A DNA stretch of 33,689 nucleotides from an uncultured Eubacteriales bacterium (GTDB taxonomy: Bacteria > Bacillota > Clostridia > Oscillospirales > Oscillospiraceae): assembly GCA_900319695.1 (NCBI GenBank), contig ONPN01000037.1, positions 1-33,689 on the forward strand. Direction: 5' to 3'. A program made the translations under genes and the position numbers. The notes below the pieces were generated by a model. That model was not told where the DNA came from. It was given only the letters and a program-made list of their open reading frames with translations, and did not search any database. Positions 17,759 to 24,843 of this stretch are shown here, in pieces. How positions within the stretch are numbered: position 1 is the stretch's first letter; every line of letters begins with the position of its first letter.

Positions 17759-18001
17759 TTACTTGACGCGGATGACCCAGCCCTCGCGGATCAGGTCGAC
17801 GTTCTTGATGACGTCGCGGTTGAGAGACTGGATGTTCCAGACGCTGGTGCCGAATCTGACAGCGATCTCGGACAGGGTATCGCCGCGGACAACACGGTAG
17901 TAGGTCGCGCCGCCGTCAACCCAGGAGGGGCCGTTCGCGCCGCCGCCGGAAACGGTTTCTGCTTCCTGATCGTTCAGAACTTTCACTTCATCGTTAGCCA
18001 T
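17759..18001 (-). CDS. Small LysM protein with double-glycine leader
   Basis: An 80-residue protein (82 if the Met two codons upstream at 18007 is used). The second ATG is preferred because AAGGAG then sits 9 nt upstream. The C-terminal part is a single LysM domain (YYRVVRGDTLSEIAVRFGTS to the end), a peptidoglycan/chitin-binding fold. The N-terminus is not a Sec signal but reads VLNDQEAETVSGGGANG. Counted back from the Gly-Gly, Leu is at -12, Glu at -8 and Val at -4, which is the bacteriocin/ComC double-glycine leader pattern cut by C39-peptidase ABC exporters. The precursor at 25860 ends its leader in a matching pattern, and a C39 transporter is encoded at 28733, 10.7 kb away. I infer export and cleavage to a roughly 60-residue cell-wall-binding protein. 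Confidence 0.75.
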   Translation of the reverse strand: MANDEVKVLNDQEAETVSGGGANGPSWVDGGATYYRVVRGDTLSEIAVRFGTSVWNIQSLNRDVIKNVDLIREGWVIRVK

Positions 18002-18066
18002 GGTCATAATCTCCTTTTTTGTTTTATATTTTTATTTGGACTTTTTTCTTTTCTCGAGACAATTGC

Positions 18067-18095
18067 ATCATAACAGATTGAAAGCGCTCTGTCCA
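18067..18095 (-). promoter_or_regulatory. Promoter of the LysM gene
   Basis: Read on the minus strand: TGGACA (18095-18090), 17 nt, TATGAT (18072-18067). A short A/T-rich leader and AAGGAG follow before the start at 18001. Confidence 0.7.
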
Positions 18096-18144
18096 GTGCT
18101 TTGGTCCCGGTTTAAGAGTTCTTCAGAATCGTCATAAATCCGGG

Positions 18145-18353
18145 CTAGGGCAACACCGCACAATACGGCTGCGGCATCTTCCGGAAAAATCACGCTCTGA
18201 TTTTGTCACTTTTTCTTGAAATACACAATCCGATTCGCTTCGCTCACATGTATAAGTTCGCGTAGCCAAATCAAAGATTTGGACGCTCACTTAAGTATTC
18301 CTGCGAATTTTTCTCGGAATCCGCTCTTGCCGCATTATGCGGTATTGCCCTAG
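18145..18353. mobile_element. 209-bp MITE-like inverted-repeat element
   Basis: The ends are inverted repeats: the first 25 bases, beginning CTAGGGCAA, match the reverse complement of the last 25 at 22 positions. Looser complementarity continues inward to about 47 bp, for example TTCCGGAAAAAT near 18180-18190 against 18308-18321. A small stem (18266-18282) lies inside. There is no coding capacity. The first 116 bases are repeated without gaps at 33574-33689, differing at about 14 positions by hand count, with the last 39 bases identical. This fits a non-autonomous transposon or REP-type element. No clear target duplication is seen. Confidence 0.75.
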
Positions 18354-18371
18354 GAAATCATTCTTTTCCTC

Positions 18372-18401
18372 TTGTACAAAAGAGGGAAAACGTGGTAAAA
18401 T
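18372..18401 (+). promoter_or_regulatory. Candidate promoter of the MBL/cyclase/STAS operon
   Basis: TTGTAC (18372-18377), an 18-nt spacer and TAAAAT (18396-18401). An inverted repeat cctctt/aagagg (18369-18386) overlaps the -35 box and could be an operator. A leader of about 130 nt remains before the start at 18539. Apart from this, the LysM promoter and the repeat element, the 18002-18538 gap shows nothing else. Confidence 0.5.
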
Positions 18402-18538
18402 TACCTTGTTGCATAAACTGTCCGTGCGCCGAAGCCTTCGTTCCTCGCGCCGCGCCGCAGACGCATGGACGTTTATCAAACATGTTCGGAACACCTGTGC
18501 GGCAGATAAACGGAGTCTGGAGAAAACGGGGGATTCAA

Positions 18539-19363
18539 ATGGCGGATCATGTTGGCGGAAAACAGACGCCCGGGCAGACGCTGCGCCTGACGGTGCTCGG
18601 CTGCGGCGGCTCCATACCGATCAGCGGGGACAGGCGAAAAATCTTCGGCGGAGCTACCTCCTGTTATATGGTACAGGCTGGGGAGGACTGCGTCTTTCTG
18701 GACGCCGGCACCGGGCTTTTCTCCGCACCGGCGGAGCTGCCGCGGCCCCCTCTGATTCTGGTGACGCACATGCATCTTGACCATGTGCTGGGACTCGGTA
18801 TGTATCGGCGTCTGCTGGCAGAAGGGGAGAAGACCATCCTCTGCCTGCCGGCCAAGGACGTGCGAGAGGCACAAAATATGCTCGACGCCTTGTTTTCGCC
18901 GCCCTTCTGGCCGCTCAGCCTCCTGCACTACAAAGGCGATCTGGAGCTTGCGCCCCCGCGCTTTCCCATGCGTCACGGCGCGCTGCGCATCGACTGCATG
19001 GAGGGGAGGCACCCGGGCGGCTGCCTGGTTTTCCGCGTCTCCCTCGGAGAAAAATCCCTCGTCTACGCCACCGATTATGAGCATGATTCATTCGGCTTTG
19101 CGATGCTCGAGAATTTTGCGCGGGGGACGGACCTGCTCCTGTACGACGGACAGTACAGCCAGGAGAACTACGAGACCAGGAGAGGCTTCGGCCATTCCAC
19201 CGGGGAAAAGGGCGTAGAGCTGATGGAGCGCTGCGGCGCAAAGCGTCTGCTGCTGGTGCACCATGACCCCGGCTGTACGGATCAGGACCTTCTGGAAAGA
19301 GAGGCGCGCATCGGCAGAGCGGATGTGGGCTTTGCGCGCGAGGGAGAGGTGATCGAACTGTGA
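18539..19363 (+). CDS. MBL-fold metallo-hydrolase
   Basis: A 274-residue metallo-beta-lactamase-fold protein. The metal motif THMHLDH (residues 76-82) is complete, and later ligands are likely in GRHPGG, YATDYEHD and LVHHDP. The N-terminal LGCGGSIPISGDRRKIFGGATSCY is typical of the PhnP/RNase Z-like hydrolase branch (COG1235), which includes cyclic phosphate and phosphodiester hydrolases. The start is put at ATG 18539 behind GGGGGAT; an in-frame GTG at 18392 would add a Cys-rich N-terminus with no family match. Its stop overlaps a nucleotidyl cyclase start (GTGA). I therefore suspect a phosphodiesterase acting on the cyclase product, but substrate is not shown. Confidence 0.8.
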   Translation: MADHVGGKQTPGQTLRLTVLGCGGSIPISGDRRKIFGGATSCYMVQAGEDCVFLDAGTGLFSAPAELPRPPLILVTHMHLDHVLGLGMYRRLLAEGEKTILCLPAKDVREAQNMLDALFSPPFWPLSLLHYKGDLELAPPRFPMRHGALRIDCMEGRHPGGCLVFRVSLGEKSLVYATDYEHDSFGFAMLENFARGTDLLLYDGQYSQENYETRRGFGHSTGEKGVELMERCGAKRLLLVHHDPGCTDQDLLEREARIGRADVGFAREGEVIEL

Positions 19364-20127
19364 GCGATAGTATGGAAAAACGCCTGCGGGAGCTTGAGCA
19401 GGAAAACAGCCGCCTCAAAGAGACGATACGCCGCCGAGACGAGCTGATACGCGACACCTTCGGCCGCTATCTGACGGACGAGGTGCTTGAGGAGATCCTG
19501 AATAACCGGGGCAACATCAAAATCGGGGGCGAACGCCGCGTCGTCAGCATGCTGTTCACGGACATCCGCCACTCCACGCAGCTGTCGGAGGAGATGGACG
19601 CCGAGTCCTTCCTTAAAATGCTCAACCACTATTTCAGCGAGCTGATCGAGATCGTCAACGCCTGGCAGGGAAATATCCTCGCCTTCGTCGGGGACGCCCT
19701 CGTCGTGGTCTTCGGCGCGCCGCGTGAGAATCTTTTTTCCGCGCGAAACGCCGCGGCCTGCGCGGTCGCCATGCAGCGGTGCATGCCCGCCATCAATGAC
19801 TGGAACCGCGCGCACGGCTATCCGGAGATCAGCATGGGCATCGGTCTCCACATCGGCGAGGCGATACTCGGCAACATCGGCTCTGAGACCCGCACAAAAT
19901 ACGACATGATCGGGCGCAACGTGAACCTGACCTCCCGCATTGAGGGCTTTACCCGCGGCGGACAGATTCTCGCCTCCACGGAACTGGTTGAGGCCGCGGG
20001 GGACCGCGTCATCGTCAATGAGGCCGGCTCCGTTTGGGTCAGACCAAAGGGCATACAGACGGATATCCTGCTGCACGATGTGGTTGGCTTCGGAACAAAG
20101 ATGATTCCGCCAGCAGAGAAAGAATAG
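19360..20127 (+). CDS. Class III adenylate/guanylate cyclase
   Basis: A 255-residue soluble protein. Residues 5-28 look like a coiled coil (RELEQENSRLKETIRRRDEL), followed by the RYLTDEVLEEIL linker and a class III catalytic domain (60-235). The metal aspartates are present (LFTDIRHST, D68; FVGDALVVVFG, D112), as is the transition-state Asn-x3-Arg (VNLTSR, N189/R193). The usual IGD before that motif is IGR, and substrate-selecting residues cannot be assigned with confidence, so cAMP versus cGMP is open. No membrane segment or sensor domain. The GTG start overlaps the MBL-fold gene by 4 bp; the STAS gene follows after 34 bp. I infer a small signalling operon. Confidence 0.88.
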   Translation: MSDSMEKRLRELEQENSRLKETIRRRDELIRDTFGRYLTDEVLEEILNNRGNIKIGGERRVVSMLFTDIRHSTQLSEEMDAESFLKMLNHYFSELIEIVNAWQGNILAFVGDALVVVFGAPRENLFSARNAAACAVAMQRCMPAINDWNRAHGYPEISMGIGLHIGEAILGNIGSETRTKYDMIGRNVNLTSRIEGFTRGGQILASTELVEAAGDRVIVNEAGSVWVRPKGIQTDILLHDVVGFGTKMIPPAEKE

Positions 20128-20161
20128 TTTGACTTCACATTCTCATCCCGGAGGAAAGTAT

Positions 20162-20464
20162 ATGAACATTGAATTTCAGAAAAACGATACCACGCTCACC
20201 GTGTTGCCGGAGGGCCATGTGGACAGCAACAGCGCGCCGAGGCTGGAGGCGGAACTGAATGCGAGACTTGATGGGATTACGTCGCTCATCCTGGACTTTG
20301 CCGGGGTCGACTACATCTCTTCGGCAGGGCTCCGCGTGGTCCTGGCGATGGATCAGCTGATGGTGAGCCGCGCGGGAAGCATGAAGATCATGCATGCAAA
20401 CGAGTATGTCATGCATATCTTTGATATGACGGGCTTTCTGGATATCATCAACGTGGAGACCTGA
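20162..20464 (+). CDS. STAS-domain anti-sigma factor antagonist-like protein
   Basis: A 100-residue single-domain STAS protein of the SpoIIAA/RsbV type. It shows the conserved strand and phospho-site loop LILDFAGVDYISSAGLRVVL, in which a serine of the SS pair is the usual site of phosphorylation by an anti-sigma kinase. No kinase or sigma factor gene is adjacent; the neighbours are a nucleotidyl cyclase upstream and a secreted thioredoxin-like protein downstream. The start is ATG 20162 with GGAGG 9-10 nt upstream. It probably acts in a partner-switching system encoded elsewhere. Confidence 0.88.
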   Translation: MNIEFQKNDTTLTVLPEGHVDSNSAPRLEAELNARLDGITSLILDFAGVDYISSAGLRVVLAMDQLMVSRAGSMKIMHANEYVMHIFDMTGFLDIINVET

Positions 20465-20508
20465 CAGGCATATCCTGCAAAAGCAGAAAAAAACGGAGGA
20501 AAACGAAA

Positions 20509-21825
20509 TTGAAAAAGCTGTTATCCTGCATCCTGGCCCTGCTGCTCCTGGCAGGCGTCATGCCGGTCGCGTCCGCCGATTATTACGACTATGAGCCGGA
20601 CGGCATCGAGTTTGACGCTTCCGAGGGCGGTCTTTGCCTCTACATCCCGGAGGATTGGGTCTTCGGCTCCCACGGCTTTGTGGACCTCGCCTTCAGCGAA
20701 GAGCTTGGCTACAACTCGGGCGTCTACGTCACCATGCTCGTCTATAACGCCATGTCGATGGACGATTACGATCGCTACGGCTATGACGAGGACTATTGCG
20801 CGCCCCTGATCACTTGGGTCTGCCTGAAGGACGGCTTCGATCCGAACGCCGCCATCAACGCGGGTCTCGATATCAACTTGAACGAGGCCTTTGAGATCTG
20901 CACGGTGGGGGACAACCTTGAGTATACCCACTATGTTGTGATCGGCGAGGAGAATCTGCCGAGGGGCATCAGCGGGGTTTACCTGGATGAGTATATCTCC
21001 TTCCTGAATCAGGCCGGTGACATCATCTACAGCTCGGTCTACATGCCTCCCGTGAACCCCTATGCGCAGACGGCCGGAAACACCGCCGACTTTACCAGCC
21101 GGGATCTCAACGGCAATGCCGTCGACAGCAAGGATCTCTTTGCCGCCAATGAGATCACCATGGTCAACCTCTGGGCGACCTGGTGCCCGCACTGCGTCAA
21201 GGAGCTGCCTGAGCTTGAGCAGATCAGCCGCCGCCTGCAGAAGCTCGGCTGCGGCGTGATCGGCATCCTCACGGACGACGACTATGACGAGGCGCGGGAC
21301 ATTATCCGCGACAGCGGCGTGACCTACCCTGTCGTCGTCGGCACCCCGGAGACCGAATCGATTTTCGAGTCCAATGGCCTGCCCATCACCTTCTTTGTCA
21401 ATCGCAACGGTGAAATTGTGGGCGTCCCGGTCGAGGGGGCACAGGTGGACAAGTATGAGGAGGCCGTGAAGGATCTCCTGGGCGAAGTCACCGCCAGGAG
21501 CAGAAGCCAGATCGCGGACTATTCCGACGCCCCCGTAAAGTTCAAGAGCGCGCGGCAGGCGAGCGCACAGGCGGATGTCTACCGTGTGATTTGCGTGGAT
21601 GAGAGCGGCGCGCCCGTCGCCGGTGCGAAGGTGCAGTTCTGCACGGATGACACCTGTATGCTGGGTGAGACGGATGAAGACGGCGCGGCTGAGTTCGACG
21701 TCAATCCCGGCCCCGGCAACACCGTCCATCTGCTCAAGCCGCCCGCCGGCTACGCCAAGGACAAGACCGAATACCAGGCCCCCGCAAACTTCGGCGATGT
21801 GACCATTATCCTGAAAGCCGCCTGA
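20509..21825 (+). CDS. Secreted thioredoxin-like protein with C-terminal beta domain
   Basis: A 438-residue exported protein. A Sec signal peptide (KKLLSCILALLLLAGVMPV, cut probably after ASA at residue 23) is followed by an unassigned Tyr/Asp-rich domain (24-185). A TlpA/ResA-type thioredoxin domain follows (about 190-335) with WCPHC (C226, C229) and the cis-proline stretch GLPITFFVNRNGEIVG. The last 90 residues (VYRVICVDESGAPVAGAKV, DEDGAAEFDV) look like a Cna-B/transthyretin-like beta domain. Such proteins reduce or relay thiols outside the membrane. The start is TTG with CGGAGGA upstream, chosen because it gives an intact signal peptide. It lies 44 bp after the STAS gene and is followed by a strong terminator. 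No lipobox cysteine is evident at the cleavage site. Confidence 0.82.
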   Translation: MKKLLSCILALLLLAGVMPVASADYYDYEPDGIEFDASEGGLCLYIPEDWVFGSHGFVDLAFSEELGYNSGVYVTMLVYNAMSMDDYDRYGYDEDYCAPLITWVCLKDGFDPNAAINAGLDINLNEAFEICTVGDNLEYTHYVVIGEENLPRGISGVYLDEYISFLNQAGDIIYSSVYMPPVNPYAQTAGNTADFTSRDLNGNAVDSKDLFAANEITMVNLWATWCPHCVKELPELEQISRRLQKLGCGVIGILTDDDYDEARDIIRDSGVTYPVVVGTPETESIFESNGLPITFFVNRNGEIVGVPVEGAQVDKYEEAVKDLLGEVTARSRSQIADYSDAPVKFKSARQASAQADVYRVICVDESGAPVAGAKVQFCTDDTCMLGETDEDGAAEFDVNPGPGNTVHLLKPPAGYAKDKTEYQAPANFGDVTIILKAA

Positions 21826-21907
21826 AACGGATAGAGGTAAAGGCCGCAGACGCAGCAGGGGAGACCTCCCTTGCTTACCCGGCAGAACACAGCAAAAACA
21901 AAAATAT

Positions 21908-21950
21908 GTGCGGCGATTTCGTACAATCTGCGAAATCGCCGCACGTTTTT
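21908..21950. terminator. Strong bidirectional terminator between thioredoxin gene and lanM
   Basis: A perfect 14-bp stem (21908-21921 with 21931-21944) with a 9-nt loop is followed by T5 on the plus strand. On the minus strand a T-rich stretch follows as well, so it can end both convergent transcripts. Confidence 0.88.
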
Positions 21951-21975
21951 CTCACTGTGTTTATACTGGTCTCCC

Positions 21976-22113
21976 ATAAAACGGCTTAAAGCCGTTTTAT
22001 AGTGCCAAAGGCACGTCGGAGACCTATGAGACGTGTTTTGTGCCCTAGGGCACAAAACTGGCAGCGCGCCTTGCGCGATGCCTTTTCGTTAAAACGAGCC
22101 GTTTTAACGAAAA
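21976..22113. repeat. Array of perfect palindromes/hairpins
   Basis: Five hairpins stand within 138 bp: 21976-22000 (10-bp stem), 22002-22014 (5-bp stem), 22036-22057 (a 22-bp perfect palindrome with no loop), 22065-22077 (5-bp stem) and 22083-22113 (13-bp stem). No coding frame crosses them convincingly. They lie just past the 3' end of lanM. They may be an extended 3' structure or a REP/BIME-like repetitive element. The rest of the 21826-22119 gap holds only the terminator. Confidence 0.7.
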
Positions 22114-22119
22114 ACAGTA

Positions 22120-24843
22120 TTACTCCTGCGCTTCCAGCGCGTCGGCGTAGACCAGCATCGCGTAGGCCACACCCGCGGTGCCGCGCCAGAAGGCGGGGTC
22201 GGGGACGTTGCGCAGCCGCAGCGGGAGAGAGCGATAGCCGCCGTCCCGCTCCGCGCGCTTTGCGGCTTGCGCGAGCCGCGCGCCCGCCGCGCGCAGAAGG
22301 GCCGCATCCCTGCGGCGCAGGGCCGCCTCGGTCAGCGCCAGGGCGAGACCCGCGTTGCCGCAGGCCAGATCGTCCGTCTCCAAAAACGGCAGCGAGAGCG
22401 TGCAGGCGAGCGCCCTGTCCGCGAGCTCTGCCGCGGCGGGCACCGTCTCTTCGCACAGGATCGCGGCCAGGGCGATGCCGGGCGCGCCGGCCTCCAGCGC
22501 CTCGCCCCGGATGACGGGCAGGGAGGACTTCTCATAATTCGGCCAGCCGCCCAGCAGCGTGCGATACTGCGCGCTCTCATAGCGCAAAGCCTTGTCCGCC
22601 GCCTCCAGACAGTCCGTATTGCCGGTGAAGCGGAAGCTCCGCGTAAGCGCGAGGGCCGTGCCGGCCATGCCTTTGCCGAGACCGGAGACCGGGCCGGGCT
22701 CGTCCACCCGCGCGATCACGAGAGGCGTCAGCCGCTCGATGAGCCGCAGGAGCGGCTTCGGCGCGTCCGCATACCCGATCCGCTCCGCCGCCGACACGCA
22801 GCCGTACAGGAGCCCGCCGATCCCGGCGTACAGCCCGGCGTTCTCCTCCTCAAAGCTCCGGCTTGAAAGCTTTAAGCTCTCGATGACGTCCTCGATCCCC
22901 TCCCCGTCCATGCACGGGGAGAGCAGCAGCCCGCCGACGCCCTTGCGCAGGCCCGGATGCAGAACCGAGCGGAACTTATCGCTCATCTGGCGATAGGTTC
23001 TCCGCGAGCGCAAAAGGTCTTCCCTCGTATCCGCGAGAAGGCGCAGCGCCTGCGCTTCGCAGCCGAGGGAGGCGGTTTTCAGGGCGCGGTCGAACAAAAC
23101 GCTCATGCCCGGCAGACCCCGTTCAAAAGTCGGGTGATGGCTCGGGACAAGATGCTGATCGGCACTGAGCAGAATGCGGCTCCCGTCGGTCAGCTTCAAG
23201 GCCATCTTCTCCATGTCGGCGAGGATGCCGCGCGCCTCGGCGCGGGCCTCGTCGGCAGAGAGCGGGAGCGGCTCCGTTTCGGGCGGCGCGCCCGGCGGCG
23301 CGAAGGAATAATCAGGCCCCTGCTCAAGCCGCCGCCGGAGGTAATCCAGCTCAAAACGCTTCTCCTCCGGCCCGGAGTGCTCCAGGGTCAGGAGGCATTG
23401 CTTTGTCGCCGCGATGCGGAAGAAATCGTCTATGAGGATCTCGCCCCGCGGGTCGCCGTACAGCCCGCCGTGACCGGCGCGGAAGGAAAAATAGGGGATG
23501 TCGCCCTCCTCGAGACAGGCGCGCTCCCACTGCACTACCGGCAGATACTCCGGCGCTTTTTCAAAGTGTTTGTCCAGGTCGGCCAGGATCTTCTCTCGCC
23601 CCTCGACGGAGGCGCAGCCCGCGGGGGCGTGCAGCTCGCGCAGCGTCAGGGCGTAATAGGCCGAGGCGCGCAGGACGAAGCGGGCGCTCATGCCCTCCGC
23701 CTCGCGCACCATGTCCGCAAGCTCCCCGCGCCGAGCAAGCAGGCGGTCATACATGCGCGCAAAGCCCTCTGTAAAGCTGTCCTCATAGCCGTAAACGGGG
23801 ATCTGTTTTCCATTCAGGACCGGGAGACAGGCGGCGGTCTCCGTCCCGCCGCGCAAAAGGGGGCTGATCTGCGCCTTGCCCTGGAGCATCATGGGCAGCA
23901 CCAGCGTGCTCTGGGCGGAAAACATCAGATCCCGCCACACCGGGTTCAGCTCGTCGACCGTGTCGACTTCGCAGCCCCGAAAGGGATCGGAGGCGGGGGT
24001 AAACAGCGTCTCCATGTCAATGGCGGTCGGGTAGACGCCGCAGGCCAGAATGTTCTCAAAATGCATGTCGGAACTGCCGAGAAAGCGGAACAGCGCCGTC
24101 AGCGCGCCGAAGTGCCGGTAATAGGCCGCGACGTCCTCAGGGCTCTGCACCGGCGCGGTCTTCATGCACTCGATAAAGCCGAAGCCCTCGCCGCACACGG
24201 CATGCGGCGCAAGGGTCTCGCCGGGGCAGAAGCGCTCCACGATCCGGCGGTAGAGAAGGTCGATCCGGCTGTCGCGGGGCTTGTAATAAAACACGCCGCC
24301 CTCGCACGTCACACGCATGGCGCACTGGCCGTGCAGATGCATGTCGGCCCCGGACGCGCCCAGGGAGAGGAGCCTGCCCATCGGGCGGCCTTCCAGCAGC
24401 TCCCGCTCGATCCGGTCCGCGTATTCGCTCACGCGGCGCAGGAAGGTCGTCAGAAAGCGGCGGAAGTTTGCGCAGACATGTTCCGCGTCCCGCCTGAGAA
24501 GCGGGTAGCGTTCGAAGGGACTGCCGCCGGGCGCCGCCAGGCTTTGAAGCGTCCGGGCAAGGGCCTGGGCGCGGTCGCTGTCCGACGCAAAATGCGGCGA
24601 AAGCCGGACGGCGGGGTTGATGAGGCAGAGCGCTTCCTCCAGCGCCGCCTGTACCGTCGGCTCCGCGAGCTCCTTCAGACGGCGGAAAAGAAGCTCCTGC
24701 CCGAGTGCAGCCGCTTCCCGCAGAGGAAGCTCCGGCAGACGGGCGAGCTCGTTCACCTCGTCCTCCGCCATGGGGCGTAGAAAGTCGTAAAGATCCTCCG
24801 GCTGTCCGGCGGCCGCCTGCCTACTTTCCATGTGATTGTTCAC
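22120..24843 (-). CDS. LanM-type lanthipeptide synthetase with degenerate cyclase domain
   Basis: A 907-residue class II lanthipeptide synthetase. The dehydratase part (about 1-590) keeps its key residues: ADMHLHG (D167, H169), YYKPR (K188), DMHFEN (D259, H261, N264) and IDMET (D276), with spacing matching the CylM kinase-like site. It should phosphorylate and eliminate Ser/Thr to Dha/Dhb. The LanC-like part (about 660-907) is recognisable by GIGGLLYG, GMAGTALAL and AGAPGIALA, but its active site is changed. The expected HG is KG (K724), the WCHG cysteine is E784 (LEAGAPG), and CHG is ACG (A827, C828). Zinc binding and thioether formation therefore look lost. GTG start overlapping the flavoprotein gene stop (GTGA). 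Confidence 0.9.
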   Translation of the reverse strand: MNNHMESRQAAAGQPEDLYDFLRPMAEDEVNELARLPELPLREAAALGQELLFRRLKELAEPTVQAALEEALCLINPAVRLSPHFASDSDRAQALARTLQSLAAPGGSPFERYPLLRRDAEHVCANFRRFLTTFLRRVSEYADRIERELLEGRPMGRLLSLGASGADMHLHGQCAMRVTCEGGVFYYKPRDSRIDLLYRRIVERFCPGETLAPHAVCGEGFGFIECMKTAPVQSPEDVAAYYRHFGALTALFRFLGSSDMHFENILACGVYPTAIDMETLFTPASDPFRGCEVDTVDELNPVWRDLMFSAQSTLVLPMMLQGKAQISPLLRGGTETAACLPVLNGKQIPVYGYEDSFTEGFARMYDRLLARRGELADMVREAEGMSARFVLRASAYYALTLRELHAPAGCASVEGREKILADLDKHFEKAPEYLPVVQWERACLEEGDIPYFSFRAGHGGLYGDPRGEILIDDFFRIAATKQCLLTLEHSGPEEKRFELDYLRRRLEQGPDYSFAPPGAPPETEPLPLSADEARAEARGILADMEKMALKLTDGSRILLSADQHLVPSHHPTFERGLPGMSVLFDRALKTASLGCEAQALRLLADTREDLLRSRRTYRQMSDKFRSVLHPGLRKGVGGLLLSPCMDGEGIEDVIESLKLSSRSFEEENAGLYAGIGGLLYGCVSAAERIGYADAPKPLLRLIERLTPLVIARVDEPGPVSGLGKGMAGTALALTRSFRFTGNTDCLEAADKALRYESAQYRTLLGGWPNYEKSSLPVIRGEALEAGAPGIALAAILCEETVPAAAELADRALACTLSLPFLETDDLACGNAGLALALTEAALRRRDAALLRAAGARLAQAAKRAERDGGYRSLPLRLRNVPDPAFWRGTAGVAYAMLVYADALEAQE

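Noticed and set aside
18392-18538. Upstream GTG start giving the MBL-fold protein a Cys-rich N-terminus
   Set aside because: The extra 49 residues lie within the promoter leader, have no family match, and a better start with GGGGGAT lies at 18539.
21976-22113. CRISPR array
   Set aside because: The palindromes differ in sequence and length, with no repeated unit and no cas gene nearby.
22957-24780. Plus-strand frame (607 codons) opposite lanM
   Set aside because: Arg/Ala/Gly-rich shadow with no motif; the minus-strand LanM is full length and recognisable.
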